Positions 22,001-31,448 of a stretch of DNA of 64,000 bases are shown piece after piece (position 1 is the first letter of the stretch; each line of letters opens with the position of its first letter). This stretch comes from Affinundibacterium seohonense. Its GTDB lineage: Bacteria > Pseudomonadota > Gammaproteobacteria > Burkholderiales > Burkholderiaceae_D. The notes under the pieces were generated by a model that ran no database searches, was not told where the DNA came from, and saw nothing but the letters and a program-made list of their open reading frames with translations. Where the stretch lies: contig NZ_JACOFW010000004.1 in the NCBI RefSeq assembly GCF_014284305.1, forward strand, positions 221,304 to 285,303. The letters are read 5' to 3'. The position numbers and the translations under genes were made by a program.

Positions 22001-23308
22001 CAAATCGTGATTTCCCGTTCTGGTGAAGTCTTGATTACAGACGATCATGGTCGTGAACGTGAACGTCATAAAGTTCCTTACGGTGCGACATTGATCGTGA
22101 AAGACGGCATGACGATCAAGGCTGGTACAGATTTGGCGACATGGGATCCATTGACACGTCCTATCATTACTGAGTACACAGGTCAGGTGAAGTTTGAGAA
22201 CGTCGAAGAAGGCGTGACTGTTGCTAAGCAGGTTGATGATGTCACTGGTTTGTCCACACTGGTGGTAATCGATGCGAAACGTCGTGGTTCTGCAGCGGGT
22301 AAGAGTTTGCGTCCACAAGTTAAATTGTTGAACGAAGCTGGTGAAGAAGTGAAAATTTCTGGCACTGAGCATGCGGTAACGATCGGTTTCCAAGTTGGTG
22401 CTTTGATTACTGTGAAAGACGGTCAACAAGTTCACGTTGGTGAAGTCTTGGCGCGTATCCCAACTGAATCACAAAAAACGCGTGATATTACCGGTGGTCT
22501 CCCACGTGTTGCTGAGTTGTTTGAAGCACGTTCACCAAAAGACGCAGGTATGTTGGCAGAAGTGACTGGTACGGTGGCGTTTGGTAAAGAAACCAAAGGT
22601 AAGCAACGTCTGGAAATCACTGACATGGATGGTCAGAAGCATGAATTCCTGATCACCAAAGATAAACAAGTCTTGGTGCATGACGGTCAAGTTGTGAACA
22701 AAGGTGAGATGATTGTCGACGGCCCAGCTGATCCACAAGACATTTTGCGCTTGTTGGGTATCGAAGCTTTGGCGCGTTACATCGTTGACGAAGTCCAAGA
22801 CGTTTATCGCTTGCAAGGCGTTAAGATCAATGACAAGCACATTGAAGTGATCGTGCGTCAAATGTTGCGTCGTGTTGTCGTTGTCAATCCAGGTGATGCT
22901 AACTACATCATGGGCGAACAAGTTGAACGTTCTGATTTGCTCGGTGAAAATGATCGTGTGCTTGCTGCTGGCGGTATTCCTGCAACGTATGAAAATATTT
23001 TGCTCGGTATTACGAAAGCTTCCTTGTCGACAGATTCTTTCATCTCTGCCGCTTCCTTCCAAGAGACCACACGTGTTCTCACCGAAGCAGCGATTATGGG
23101 CAAGAAAGATACATTGCGCGGTTTGAAAGAAAACGTCATTGTTGGTCGTTTGATTCCAGCTGGTACAGGTTTAGCGTATCACCGTGCACGCAAGATGAAA
23201 GAGTCTTGGGAAGCCGATGAGCGCGCAGCCTTATTGCAAGCTGAAAAAGAAATCTTCGCACCAGCAGCCGAAGTCGTTGCTATTGATGTGAATACTGACG
23301 AAGCGTAA
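19079..23308 (+). CDS. rpoC: DNA-directed RNA polymerase beta' subunit
   Basis: 1409 residues. The ATG at 19079 gives [12 protein letters not shown], the usual beta-type start; a GTG three codons upstream is open but overlaps the ribosome site. The zinc ribbon [20 protein letters not shown] lies near residue 70. The catalytic NADFDGDQM has Asp460, Asp462 and Asp464, the same numbers as in E. coli. The second zinc site near [16 protein letters not shown] and the trigger loop/bridge helix region are intact. It ends the operon at a strong terminator. Confidence 0.99.
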   Translation: MKALLDLFKQVQPNEQFDAIKIGLASPEKIRSWSYGEVKKPETINYRTFKPERDGLFCAKIFGPIKDYECLCGKYKRLKHRGVICEKCGVEVTLAKVRRERMGHIELASPTAHIWFLKSLPSRLGMVLDMTLRDIERVLYFEAYVVTDPGMTPLKKCQIMSEDDYAAKYEEHGDEFTAFMGAEGIRELLRSIDIDRDAETLRTELKESKSEAKIKKYSKRLKVLEAFQRSGIKPDWMIMEVLPVLPPELRPLVPLDGGRFATSDLNDLYRRVINRNNRLKRLMELRAPEIITRNEKRMLQEAVDSLLDNGRRGKAMTGANKRPLKSLAEMIKGKGGRFRQNLLGKRVDYSGRSVIVVGPQLKLHQCGLPKLMALELFKPFIFNKLELLGLATTIKAAKKLVEIQEPVVWDILEEVIREHPIMLNRAPTLHRLGIQAFEPVLIEGKAIQLHPLVCAAFNADFDGDQMAVHVPLSIEAQMEARTLMLASNNILFPSNGEPSIVPSQDIVLGLYYASREAINGKGEGMMFPDVSEAIRAWDNKEVELATRITVRITEYPKDKATGEFVKTVKRYETTVGRAILSEILPKGLPFSVLNRPLKKKEISKLIDTSFRKCGLRATVVFADQLMQSGFRLATRAGISICIDDMLVPPQKVTLLAAAEHEVKQIEQQYASGLVTAGERYNKVVDIWGKTGDEVGKAMMEQLKVEPVTRRDGTVGTQESFNAIYMMADSGARGSAAQIRQLAGMRGLMAKPDGSIIETPITANFREGLNVLQYFISTHGARKGLADTALKTANSGYLTRRLVDVTQDLVVIEDDCGTSNGASMKAIVEGGEVNVPLRDLILGRVAANDIVNPETQETLYAAGTLLDEFMVEEIEALGIDEVKVRTPLTCDTRYGLCAMCYGRDLGRGAMVNAGEAVGVIAAQSIGEPGTQLTMRTFHIGGAASRAAIASSVEAKSNGTIRFTATMRYVTNGKGDQIVISRSGEVLITDDHGRERERHKVPYGATLIVKDGMTIKAGTDLATWDPLTRPIITEYTGQVKFENVEEGVTVAKQVDDVTGLSTLVVIDAKRRGSAAGKSLRPQVKLLNEAGEEVKISGTEHAVTIGFQVGALITVKDGQQVHVGEVLARIPTESQKTRDITGGLPRVAELFEARSPKDAGMLAEVTGTVAFGKETKGKQRLEITDMDGQKHEFLITKDKQVLVHDGQVVNKGEMIVDGPADPQDILRLLGIEALARYIVDEVQDVYRLQGVKINDKHIEVIVRQMLRRVVVVNPGDANYIMGEQVERSDLLGENDRVLAAGGIPATYENILLGITKASLSTDSFISAASFQETTRVLTEAAIMGKKDTLRGLKENVIVGRLIPAGTGLAYHRARKMKESWEADERAALLQAEKEIFAPAAEVVAIDVNTDEA

Positions 23309-23336
23309 GTTGTAGCGCGAGTCAGTCAGACTTGAA

Positions 23337-23372
23337 AACGGCACCGTAGAGTTTCTGCGGTGCCGTTTTTGT
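23337..23372 (+). terminator. Terminator of the rpoBC operon
   Basis: AACGGCACCGTAGA (23337-23350) pairs with TCTGCGGTGCCGTT (23354-23367), one T-G pair, 3-base loop, followed by a T-run. Confidence 0.93.
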
Positions 23373-23455
23373 TTTTGATTGTAGGGTTTCAGAGAATAAG
23401 ATGATTCAGGTATTGAATTGGAAGCTGACAGAAGTACAGAGTTAGTAAGGAAAGT

Positions 23456-24259
23456 ATGGAAAGTATGCGCTTAGAAGCTAAAGCGATTGAGCAGGCCTTA
23501 TACCAGCTCAATCAGGCTAACGAATATCCTTCTCTCCAAATAGAAGTGGTGGAGCAGACTGGTTCAACCAACGCAGATCTGATGCAAAGAGCCAAGAATT
23601 TACAAACCCCGACATTGCTGTTGGCGCGTCACCAGACTGCAGGTAAAGGCCGTGCTGGTCGCAGCTGGTTGTCGACACCCGATGGTGTGTTGACTTTTTC
23701 GTTGGCATGGGAATTCCAGTCCGGTGTGCAGGGATTGATAGGTTTGCCTTTAGCTGTTGGTGTCGCCATCGCTGAACGCCTGCAGCAACTCGGGGTACCG
23801 GTAAAATTAAAATGGCCAAATGACCTGTTGAAAGAATCAAAAAAACTAGCAGGTATTTTGGTGGAATCGCAAGTCAGTAGTGCGGGCAGTAGCTGGGCTA
23901 TCATAGGCATAGGGCTAAATTTGCGTGTACCTGATGAATTAGAGCAACGCATAGGACAAGCTGTTGCCGATGCCGCGTGGCTAGCACAAATGGACAGAAA
24001 TCAATTGGTCGCGCAATTGCTACAAGCTTTACAGGCTGCCTTGATAGAGTTTTCCACGCAAGGATTTGCCGCCTTTGTCGATCGTTGGAATCGTCTGCAT
24101 GCTCACGCAAATCAGGCAGTGATGATTATTGATCAGCAAACGGTATTGCAGCAAGGCATTGCGCTTGGCGTGGATCAACAAGGTTGTTTGATCTTGCAAA
24201 CGGAAAAAGGGGAAGTTTTGATTCATTCTGGGGATGTCTCTTTGCGGCCTTTGCCGTAA
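23456..24259 (+). CDS. birA: Biotin-[acetyl-CoA carboxylase] ligase
   Basis: 267 residues. It makes biotinyl-AMP and attaches biotin to the carrier protein AccB. The biotin-binding loop GKGRAGRSW is at residues 63-71, KWPNDLL at 119-125, and the KKLAGILVE lysine near 130. There is no N-terminal winged-helix domain, so unlike E. coli BirA it should not repress bio genes. A small SH3-like C-terminal domain is present. Two ATGs, 23456 and 23465, both have GGAAAG upstream; I chose the first. It is followed by coaX after 39 bases, a common order in Burkholderiales. Confidence 0.96.
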   Translation: MESMRLEAKAIEQALYQLNQANEYPSLQIEVVEQTGSTNADLMQRAKNLQTPTLLLARHQTAGKGRAGRSWLSTPDGVLTFSLAWEFQSGVQGLIGLPLAVGVAIAERLQQLGVPVKLKWPNDLLKESKKLAGILVESQVSSAGSSWAIIGIGLNLRVPDELEQRIGQAVADAAWLAQMDRNQLVAQLLQALQAALIEFSTQGFAAFVDRWNRLHAHANQAVMIIDQQTVLQQGIALGVDQQGCLILQTEKGEVLIHSGDVSLRPLP

Positions 24260-24298
24260 AATGCTTATTTCCGTTTTCCGGCTTGGTCATAAATCCAA

Positions 24299-25099
24299 AT
24301 GATAGAAAAACGTCCCATGCTCCTATTGATCGATGCCGGTAACACCAGGGTGAAATGGGCATGTGTGCCGATCGATGCTCCTTTGCAGTTCCCCGCTCCC
24401 TGGGATGCCATTGGTTCCGTATCGCACCAAGGGTTTGAACAATTGGCGCAATCGATCAGTCATCACGATTTCGTGCGTTGTAAGATATCCAATGTCGCCG
24501 GTGCGGCTTTACAGCAACGTATAGAACAATTGGTACTGACCCAGTATCCCGACTTACTCATCGAATATTTCAATGCTGCTGATGCGGTGCCTGGTGTGCA
24601 AAATCGATATCGCGATCCTGCCAAATTAGGTGCTGACCGTTTTGCGTCAGCGATCGCTGCGCATTATAGTTTTCCCGGTGATGATGTAGTGGTAGCTACC
24701 TGCGGCACGGCGACAACGATAGACGCGATCACGGCTCAAGGAGATTTTTTGGGTGGCATGATTCTCCCTGGCCTCCAATTGATGGCAAGCGCCTTAGCAA
24801 ACAACACCGCTCAATTACCGCAGATAGCACTGCATGCGGACTCGTTGGATGTGTTCGCCACGCAGACCGATCAAGCGATTGCTAGTGGTTGCCTGCATGC
24901 ACAAATCGGTGCTATGCAGTGCGCCGTACAACATTTAGCGCATCGGTGTGGCAAACCAGTGAAGCTAATCATTTCAGGCGGAGCCGCACCCTACTTGGTG
25001 CCACAACTCAGACAACTTCAACAACTCCAGCCATTTCATTGGCAAGATGTTGAGAATCTGGTGTTGACTGGTTTATGGATCGCCGCCAAATCGTCGTGA
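24299..25099 (+). CDS. coaX: Type III pantothenate kinase
   Basis: 266 residues of the ASKHA fold. It phosphorylates pantothenate, the first step of coenzyme A synthesis, and is not inhibited by CoA. The phosphate loop LIDAGNTRVKW is at residues 10-20, the pantothenate site has KLGADRFASAIAA, and VVATCGTATTIDAI with GGMILPGLQLM follow. An internal ATG at 24317 would shorten it by six residues. It sits between birA and a SPOR protein, probably in one transcript. Confidence 0.96.
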   Translation: MIEKRPMLLLIDAGNTRVKWACVPIDAPLQFPAPWDAIGSVSHQGFEQLAQSISHHDFVRCKISNVAGAALQQRIEQLVLTQYPDLLIEYFNAADAVPGVQNRYRDPAKLGADRFASAIAAHYSFPGDDVVVATCGTATTIDAITAQGDFLGGMILPGLQLMASALANNTAQLPQIALHADSLDVFATQTDQAIASGCLHAQIGAMQCAVQHLAHRCGKPVKLIISGGAAPYLVPQLRQLQQLQPFHWQDVENLVLTGLWIAAKSS

Positions 25100-25129
25100 T
25101 ATGCAAGCACTTCATTGAGAAAATACATT

Positions 25130-25801
25130 ATGTTGAGATTCTTTTTTCTAATTTTTTTGATCGTTAATGCGCTACTGCTGGCCTTGAATCTAGGGTACTT
25201 AGGGAAGTGGTCGAGCGAGGAGCGTGAACCATCGCGCATGAAGTTGGAGAAAAATGCCGACAATATTAAATTGATGAGTGCGAATGTCGCACAAGATCTG
25301 ATCGAAGCACAAACAAAAAAGGCTGAGCCCGTTTTAGCTTGTCTTGATTTAAGTGGTTTTACCGCAGCCGACAGTAAGAGTTTTGATGAGAAAATTAAGA
25401 CACTGTCGCTGGCGACACGATTGACCCGCACTGAGTTGGCAGAGGTCGCAACGAATATGGTGTACATCCCGACACTCGGCAGCAAAGATGCAGCAGAAAA
25501 GAAAGCGGCGCAGATTCGTAAACTAGGATTCAGCGAGTTTTATATTGTGCAAGACCAAACGCCAATGCGGTGGGCGATTTCTATGGGCGTATTCAAAACC
25601 CCCGAAGCAGCGAAAGCCCATCTAGCCAATTTGCAGAAAAAAGGATTGAAAGAAGCCAAGCTAGCACCGCGTACGGTGAGCGCTGCAAAAGTGAGTTATC
25701 GTTTGCAAGATTTGAACCCAGAAGAAAAACAATTGGTCGAACAAATTAAGTCGGGTTTTGTTAACGCGCAGAGCCATGAATGTGCGTCCAAGACGGAGTA
25801 A
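25130..25801 (+). CDS. SPOR-domain membrane protein
   Basis: 223 residues with one N-terminal membrane helix (FFFLIFLIVNALLLALNLGYL) and a periplasmic C-terminal SPOR-like domain from about residue 110 (MVYIPTLGSKDAAEKKAAQIRKLG ... WAISMGVFKTPEAAKAHLANLQKKG). SPOR domains bind denuded peptidoglycan at the division site. The ATG at 25130 puts the helix right at the N-terminus; a TTG at 25115 is open but has no ribosome site. The place after birA-coaX is conserved in relatives, without known functional link. Confidence 0.82.
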   Translation: MLRFFFLIFLIVNALLLALNLGYLGKWSSEEREPSRMKLEKNADNIKLMSANVAQDLIEAQTKKAEPVLACLDLSGFTAADSKSFDEKIKTLSLATRLTRTELAEVATNMVYIPTLGSKDAAEKKAAQIRKLGFSEFYIVQDQTPMRWAISMGVFKTPEAAKAHLANLQKKGLKEAKLAPRTVSAAKVSYRLQDLNPEEKQLVEQIKSGFVNAQSHECASKTE

Positions 25802-25960
25802 GGACAAAGTCTGTTTGTTGTTAATGGGGTGGCGTCATGAACCTGACTTGGCTGCTGGCGTTATCATGTTGATGGCTCTTGATTCGTGATCACTGTCCAA
25901 CTAGATACCAAAAAAATCAAAAGAATTCAAAAAACCTCAAGAAAATCAGAGAGAAATAGC

Positions 25961-26791
25961 ATGTCTGCCGCCTTTCATTTCAAACAGGGACAAATCCCAC
26001 TATTGATTTCTATGCCGCATGTCGGAACAGAAATCCCTGCCCATATCGCAGCTCAACTCAATCCAGTCGCAGAGATTAAGGCCGACACCGATTGGCATTT
26101 GCCCCTGCTCTATAACATGCTCGATGAACTCGGCGCTTCTTGTATTCACGCCAGATATTCGCGTTATGTGATCGATTTGAATCGTCCATCGGATGATAAG
26201 AACCTCTATCCCGGGCAAGATACCACGGGTCTTTGTCCGCTCGATACTTTCGCGAAACAAGCCTTGTATCGCAATGGTATCGGTCCCAATGCGGAAGAAG
26301 TACAGAACCGTATTCAAGATTATTGGCAGCCTTATCACCAACAATTACAAGCTGAATTAGCCCGTTTGGTCGAGGTGCATGGCATCGCGATTTTGTGGGA
26401 TGCGCACTCGATAGCGTCACAAGTGCCACGTTTTTTTACAGGACGTTTACCGGATTTAAACTTCGGTACTGCGGATCAGAAGTCTTGTGATGCAAGCTTG
26501 CAAAATGCATTGGCAAATGTCATGCAAACAGGAGCGACGTCTTACACCCATGTTTTCAATGGCCGTTTTAAAGGCGGGCACATTACCCGTCATTATGGAC
26601 AGCCAACGCAGCATATTCATGCGGTGCAATTGGAAATGAGTCAGTGCGTTTATATGGACGAAACGCAGCCATTTGGCTACCGCCCTGATCTGGCAGCACA
26701 AATCCAACCGCTATTGAAAGACTTACTGCAAGCCTGTTTGCAGTGGGCGCAGCAGAACGCACAGGCAAAGAGCATAGGAAAGTCATCATGA
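25961..26791 (+). CDS. hutG: N-formylglutamate deformylase
   Basis: 276 residues. It hydrolyses N-formylglutamate to glutamate and formate, the last step of the five-step histidine pathway. LLISMPHVGTEIP near residue 18 and DTDWHLPLLY contain the likely metal residues; ARYSRYVIDLNRPSDD and LWDAHSI are family hallmarks. The start at 25961 follows an AGAGAG purine run; the open frame goes back to 25886 but is A-rich leader. The stop overlaps the hutF ATG (ATGA), so the two are coupled. hutH, hutU and hutI are not in the window. Confidence 0.94.
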   Translation: MSAAFHFKQGQIPLLISMPHVGTEIPAHIAAQLNPVAEIKADTDWHLPLLYNMLDELGASCIHARYSRYVIDLNRPSDDKNLYPGQDTTGLCPLDTFAKQALYRNGIGPNAEEVQNRIQDYWQPYHQQLQAELARLVEVHGIAILWDAHSIASQVPRFFTGRLPDLNFGTADQKSCDASLQNALANVMQTGATSYTHVFNGRFKGGHITRHYGQPTQHIHAVQLEMSQCVYMDETQPFGYRPDLAAQIQPLLKDLLQACLQWAQQNAQAKSIGKSS

Positions 26792-28161
26792 GTACACCAC
26801 AACAGTCAATCTATGCAAAAAATGCTTTATTACCGTCTGGCTGGACTAGCAATGTTCGTTTGCACTGGAATGCCGACGGGGATTTCACACAGATAGAATT
26901 GAATGCGGTGGCGACAGCGTATGAAGTGCAACATAGCTTCGTATCACCCGGCATGACCAACCTGCATTCTCATGCTTTTCAGAGAGCGATGGCCGGTATG
27001 ACGGAGATTGCGGGTGAAGGGCCGGATAGTTTTTGGACTTGGCGCGATTTGATGTATCGCTATGCCTTGGCAATTTCACCCGAACAAATGCAAGCAATTG
27101 CGGCGCAGTTGTATTCCGAATGTTTGCGGCACGGTTACACGTCTGTATGTGAATTCCACTACGTACATCGTGCGCCCAATGGTGAATTTTATGCCGACAT
27201 CGCCGAGACATCAAAACAAGTAGTTGCCGCCGCTAATAATACTGGTATGGGCATCACGATGTTGCCAGTGCTGTATAGCTTTGCGGATTTTAAGCAATTA
27301 CCATTGCGCGAAGATCAAAGACGTTTTAATACCAACGTCGATCAAATTCTGCAGATCATCCAAGCATTGGAAACACAAAGAAATGTGCAAGTTGAAGTAG
27401 GCGTGGCACCGCATTCCTTACGTGCAGCCAGCACAGATCAGATTCGCGAGTTGGTAGCGGCCTTGCCGAGCGCAAGACCGATTCATATTCATATCGCAGA
27501 ACAAATGCGCGAAGTGAATGCTTGCGTGGCAGCGACAGGTATGCGTCCGGTTGAACTTTTATTTGATACGCAAACTGTCGATGAACGCTGGTGCTTAGTG
27601 CATGCAACGCATTTGAATCAACAGGAAGTGGCGAGCATGGCGGCAAGTCAATCTGTCGCTGGGATTTGCACCTCGACCGAGGGTAATCTCGGCGATGGCT
27701 TTTTTGAATTGCCTGACTATATCGCCGCGCAAGGGCGATTTGGTATCGGTACCGATAGTCATGCCTCGCAGAGTGTGGTGGAAGAAATTCGTTGGCTGGA
27801 ATATGGGCAGCGTTTGAAAGCGCAAGGCCGTAATATCGCCAGTGTCAAAGGACAAAGACGCGTCGCTGATTTCTTGTGGCAGCAGTGTTTGCACGGTGGC
27901 GCACAAGCTTCTGGTCGCAAAGTCGGACAACTACAAACTAACTGTCGCGCCGACTTCATTATCTTTGATGATCAGCATCCGAATTTACAAGGTCTAGATG
28001 TGGCGGATGTCTTGAGCAGCGTGGTGTTTACCGGTAACGATAATCTTATTCGTGATGTGTATGTTGGAGGTCAACAGGTCGTTGCCGCAGGCCGCCATCG
28101 CGATCAGACACAGATCAATGCAGATTATGTCCAATGTATGCGGCAGTTGCGGCAGCTGTAA
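26788..28161 (+). CDS. hutF: Formimidoylglutamate deiminase
   Basis: 457 residues, amidohydrolase superfamily. It converts formiminoglutamate to formylglutamate plus ammonia, feeding HutG. The metal motif NLHSHAFQRAMAG is at about residues 58-70 (His60, His62). VGVAPHSLRAAS, the IHIHIAEQ strand and GTDSHASQS supply the later metal and catalytic residues. The ATG at 26788 overlaps the hutG stop and has AGGAAAG upstream. The presence of hutF with hutG shows the five-step route, not the one-step HutG hydrolase of enterics. Confidence 0.95.
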   Translation: MSTPQQSIYAKNALLPSGWTSNVRLHWNADGDFTQIELNAVATAYEVQHSFVSPGMTNLHSHAFQRAMAGMTEIAGEGPDSFWTWRDLMYRYALAISPEQMQAIAAQLYSECLRHGYTSVCEFHYVHRAPNGEFYADIAETSKQVVAAANNTGMGITMLPVLYSFADFKQLPLREDQRRFNTNVDQILQIIQALETQRNVQVEVGVAPHSLRAASTDQIRELVAALPSARPIHIHIAEQMREVNACVAATGMRPVELLFDTQTVDERWCLVHATHLNQQEVASMAASQSVAGICTSTEGNLGDGFFELPDYIAAQGRFGIGTDSHASQSVVEEIRWLEYGQRLKAQGRNIASVKGQRRVADFLWQQCLHGGAQASGRKVGQLQTNCRADFIIFDDQHPNLQGLDVADVLSSVVFTGNDNLIRDVYVGGQQVVAAGRHRDQTQINADYVQCMRQLRQL

Positions 28162-28237
28162 TCGCGCTGCTTTTGAGGTGTGACAATAAAAACGAAGTAA
28201 AAAAACGATAAAAGATAAACGATAATAGGGGAAAAAC

Positions 28238-30070
28238 ATGAAGACATTTGCGATTAAGCATTTGAATGGATTACTAATAGGCTTAGGCGTATTAACAGCA
28301 CCAGTATTGGCAATTGCTGCCCAATTTTCCACCACAAGTTCAGCTATCTCTGCAGAAAAGAGCGATCGCCAAGCCTCGTCACTGGCAGCGCGACTCCAGG
28401 CTTTAGATCAATTACTCGCCGAACAATGGGAATACGGTTTACGCACGAATCCGGAATATGCGTCGATGTTAGGTGACAAGCGCTTCAATGATCAACTACG
28501 CGACTTCTCACAAAGTGCGATTGATACGAATTTGAAGAAAAGTCGTGAGTTCCTGAAGCGCTTCCAAGCCATCGATACCAAGGGATTTGATGTGCAGCAA
28601 AAGCTGAACAAAGACTTGATGGTGCGTCAGTTACAAGAAGAATTAGAAGGCGCACGTTTTAAAAATTGGCAAATGCCAGTGCTGCAAAATTCTGGTTTGC
28701 ACCTCGATACTCCCGAGTTAGTCAGTATGCTGAGTTTTTCCAGCGTGAAAGACTATGAAGATTACATTGCGCGTTTGCATAAGTTGCCAGCGCTGTTCGA
28801 ACAAACCATCACGCAAATGCGTTTGGGTGTGAAGAATAAAATTATGCCGCCGCAATTTTTGCTACCGAAAATCGCCAGACAATGTGAAGACATCGTTGCG
28901 ATGAGTATGGAGACTTCGCCTTTCGCAAAACCCGTCGCGCAATTTCCTGCGGACATTTTAGAAGCAGATCAGCAACGTCTGAAAGCCGCCGTTCTGGACG
29001 CGATTAAAACCAAAGTCATTCCAGCCTATCAAAATTTCGCGAATTTTGTACGTACTGACTATGCGCCGTATGGCCGTAAAGATGTGGGTTTATGGGCTTT
29101 ACCAGATGGCGCAGCGCGCTATAAATTGCAGGTAAAAACGCAAACGACCACCAACAAGACGCCCGAAGACATTCATCAAATCGGTTTACGTGAGGTCGCG
29201 CGTATTGAAGGACAGATGTTAGAAGTCGCCAAGAAATTGGGTTTTGCTGATCTCAAATCCTTCAATGCCTCGATGGAGAAAAATCCTGATTTACATCCAA
29301 AATCACGTCAGGAAATTCTCGATTTGTATAGCAAGTACACCGATCAAATGTACGCCAAAATTCCTGAATTATTCGGTCGTTTACCAAAGGCCAAAGTCAA
29401 GATAATGGCGGTTGAGGAGTTCCGTGAAAAAGAAGCTGCGGGTGCGTCCTATAACCCGGGTGCAGCCGATGGCTCACGTCCCGGTCATGTGATGGTCAAT
29501 ACCGGCGACTTTGCCAATCGCATGACCTTGTCGATAGAGACGACCGCTTTGCACGAAGGCGTGCCCGGACATCATATGCAAATCGCGATTGCCCAAGAGT
29601 TGGAAGGCTTGCCTGCTTATCGCCAGCAAGGCGGCAACAATGCTTATGTAGAAGGGTGGGCACTGTATTCTGAGCGCTTGGGACGTGAACTCGGTTTCTT
29701 TAATGATCCATACAATTTCTATGGTCATTTGCAAGACGAGATGCTGCGTGCGATTCGCCTAGTGGTGGATACTGGTTTGCACTATAAAAAATGGGACAGG
29801 CAGCAGGTCGTCGATTTCTTCCGTAATCATTCTGGTATCGAAGAAGTCGAAATTCAGAGTGAAACTGACCGCTATATCGTTTGGCCAGGTCAGGCATTGG
29901 GTTACAAGATCGGTCAGTTAAAGATCTTAGAATTGCGCGATTATGCAAGCAAGACCTTGGGAAGTCGGTTTAGTTTGAAAGAATTTCACGACGAGATCTT
30001 AGGCGCCGGTGCTTTGCCACTCGATGTTTTGGAAAGTCGAATTAAGACTTGGGTTGCAGCAAAGAAATAG
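28238..30070 (+). CDS. DUF885-family secreted metallopeptidase-like protein (copy 2)
   Basis: 610 residues with a signal peptide (core LLIGLGVLTAPVLAIAA). HEGVPGHH is at residues 439-446, and EGWALYSERLGRELGF and YIVWPGQALGYKIG match the same points in the copy at 6235-8100. It is thus a paralogue. It lies 76 bases after hutF and may be co-transcribed, which would link peptide breakdown to histidine use; this is inference. The ribosome site AGGGG is well placed. A terminator follows. Confidence 0.88.
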   Translation: MKTFAIKHLNGLLIGLGVLTAPVLAIAAQFSTTSSAISAEKSDRQASSLAARLQALDQLLAEQWEYGLRTNPEYASMLGDKRFNDQLRDFSQSAIDTNLKKSREFLKRFQAIDTKGFDVQQKLNKDLMVRQLQEELEGARFKNWQMPVLQNSGLHLDTPELVSMLSFSSVKDYEDYIARLHKLPALFEQTITQMRLGVKNKIMPPQFLLPKIARQCEDIVAMSMETSPFAKPVAQFPADILEADQQRLKAAVLDAIKTKVIPAYQNFANFVRTDYAPYGRKDVGLWALPDGAARYKLQVKTQTTTNKTPEDIHQIGLREVARIEGQMLEVAKKLGFADLKSFNASMEKNPDLHPKSRQEILDLYSKYTDQMYAKIPELFGRLPKAKVKIMAVEEFREKEAAGASYNPGAADGSRPGHVMVNTGDFANRMTLSIETTALHEGVPGHHMQIAIAQELEGLPAYRQQGGNNAYVEGWALYSERLGRELGFFNDPYNFYGHLQDEMLRAIRLVVDTGLHYKKWDRQQVVDFFRNHSGIEEVEIQSETDRYIVWPGQALGYKIGQLKILELRDYASKTLGSRFSLKEFHDEILGAGALPLDVLESRIKTWVAAKK

Positions 30071-30107
30071 CAGAAAAGTAGCAAAAGAACAAATGTAAGA
30101 TAGTTGG

Positions 30108-30145
30108 ACGGGTGACAAGACTATGTGGTTTTGTCACCCGTTTTT
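30108..30145 (+). terminator. Terminator after DUF885 copy 2
   Basis: ACGGGTGACAA (30108-30118) and TTGTCACCCGT (30131-30141) form a perfect 11-bp stem with a T-run at 30141-30145. It ends the hutG-hutF-DUF885 unit. Confidence 0.92.
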
Positions 30146-30241
30146 AATTTTCAGTATGGAAATAGATTGCCCGCACGTAATTGGCGCGAGTAGAATCAAA
30201 AGCTTCAGATCGCGTTCGTGGTCTAATCATAAGGAGCTGTT

Positions 30242-30517
30242 ATGGGTGCCTTTGCGATGCCGGTTTATATGCTCGAATACACGCCAAAGACGATTGCGTC
30301 TTTACTGTCTCAGGGGGCGATAGATGGAACGGAAGTCCAGCTCGATGTTTATGATAGAAACGACTTAAACATCAAACTGGAAGCCAAAGGGCAGCGCTTA
30401 AAGTCAGAGCCAGAAATGTTTCGCATCACTACCGAACATAATGGCATCACCAATGAACACGATTGGAATTTCACCATCTTGCGTGAATCGGCAGATCGTA
30501 GTCGCAAAAAACGCTGA
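30242..30517 (+). CDS. Small protein of unknown function
   Basis: 91 residues, not recognised. An AAGGAG ribosome site lies 5 bases before the ATG, which supports real translation. The product is soluble and mixed charged, with a predicted alpha then beta pattern (YTPKTIASLLSQGAI; VQLDVYDRNDLNIKLEAKG; DWNFTILRE) and a basic tail RSRKKR. It has no signal peptide or membrane helix. It is monocistronic. Its stop codon is the first part of a 14-bp tandem repeat array. Confidence 0.6.
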   Translation: MGAFAMPVYMLEYTPKTIASLLSQGAIDGTEVQLDVYDRNDLNIKLEAKGQRLKSEPEMFRITTEHNGITNEHDWNFTILRESADRSRKKR

Positions 30518-30571
30518 ATCACAGCGTCCGAATCACCGCGTCGGAATCACAGCGTCCGAATCACAGTGTAT
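30516..30571. repeat. Four-unit 14-bp tandem repeat
   Basis: Units GAATCACAGCGTCC at 30516, GAATCACCGCGTCG at 30530, GAATCACAGCGTCC at 30544 and a partial GAATCACAGTGTAT at 30558. The first unit overlaps the stop codon of the preceding small gene. Units 1 and 3 are identical. Confidence 0.9.
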
Positions 30572-30641
30572 GTGTCAACGCATATGGATTCAGTAAATCG
30601 CTGCGGCGCAGGCTTTCGGAGACGCGTCGTGACAACGATTG

Positions 30642-31286
30642 TTAACCCTTCCAAGCTCTTTGCAGGCCAGTATCCGTGTGTATCCAGCCACCTTTGGCGC
30701 TCGCGCGGAAATAAAACCCTACGCCACCTTGTTTGAAACTCTGTATTAACTCACCCAAGACTTCTTCATGTAAATCACCGATGCGAATGTCGGCCGCTCG
30801 TCCCTCTAAATGCAAAGATTTGCGGGCTGCCGGAATGCCTTCTTCACGCAAGCGTTGATTCGATTCTGGGGTGCGATAACCCGACAAGACTTCCAGCGGC
30901 TTCGTCATGCCAAAGCGGGCAATGAATGCCTGAGTTGCCCATAATGTTTCCAGTAATTTTGGATCGATAGGCGCACTGCGTTTTCCATTGACGTCGCGCA
31001 GGATATGGCAGAACTGTTGATAAGCAGATTCCACCATCTCGCCATCTTTCCAATATAAAAGCTTGATTCGCTCTCCGCTGGCTGGGCGAATTAAATCCAA
31101 GGTGCGTGGCTTGAGCCAAAAATCGATATCTAAAACCTGCGCATCAAAGAGATCCGGCGGTGGCGTCAGTTTGCCCGTTTTGTTCTCGCTATCTTGTGCC
31201 AAGCTCACCAATGGACGGCTACCTATATATAGACCGGTGGCAGTTAGTAGTAGCGACTTTTTCAGGAACTGGCGGCGATTTTGCAT
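30642..31286 (-). CDS. DUF882/YcbK-type (M15-like) murein peptidase, Tat-type signal
   Basis: 214 residues. The N-terminus MQNRRQFLKKSLLLTATG has a twin-arginine-like motif followed by a hydrophobic stretch. The C-terminal domain has SGYRTPESN, SLHLEGRAADIR and WIHTDTG, which carry the His, Asp and His ligands of the M15/D-Ala-D-Ala carboxypeptidase fold of the DUF882 family. Such proteins act on peptidoglycan cross-links in the periplasm. YcbK-like members are often the Tat-exported partner of L,D-transpeptidases, but none is adjacent. It is divergent from the PhyH gene. Confidence 0.88.
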   Translation of the reverse strand: MQNRRQFLKKSLLLTATGLYIGSRPLVSLAQDSENKTGKLTPPPDLFDAQVLDIDFWLKPRTLDLIRPASGERIKLLYWKDGEMVESAYQQFCHILRDVNGKRSAPIDPKLLETLWATQAFIARFGMTKPLEVLSGYRTPESNQRLREEGIPAARKSLHLEGRAADIRIGDLHEEVLGELIQSFKQGGVGFYFRASAKGGWIHTDTGLQRAWKG

Positions 31287-31448
31287 GATAGGAATTGGGG
31301 AAAACGAAGATAAGAAATTCTAACGGGTATCTGTCTGCTTGCGTACGTTCTGCTCTAGTTTCTTTCGATGAAAGTGCAACGATATTCAACAAAACCGGAT
31401 TTCAACTTACTACTATAATGTGACTTTGAGTTTCACTTCACTACGCCC

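Noticed and set aside
20849..22435. Very long open frame (528 codons) on the minus strand inside rpoC
   Set aside because: It lies wholly antisense to a highly conserved gene with strong codon bias. Its product has no recognisable domain, and such frames arise from the bias in the sense strand. The same holds for minus frames at 15300-16100, 19172-19978 and 9522-9974.
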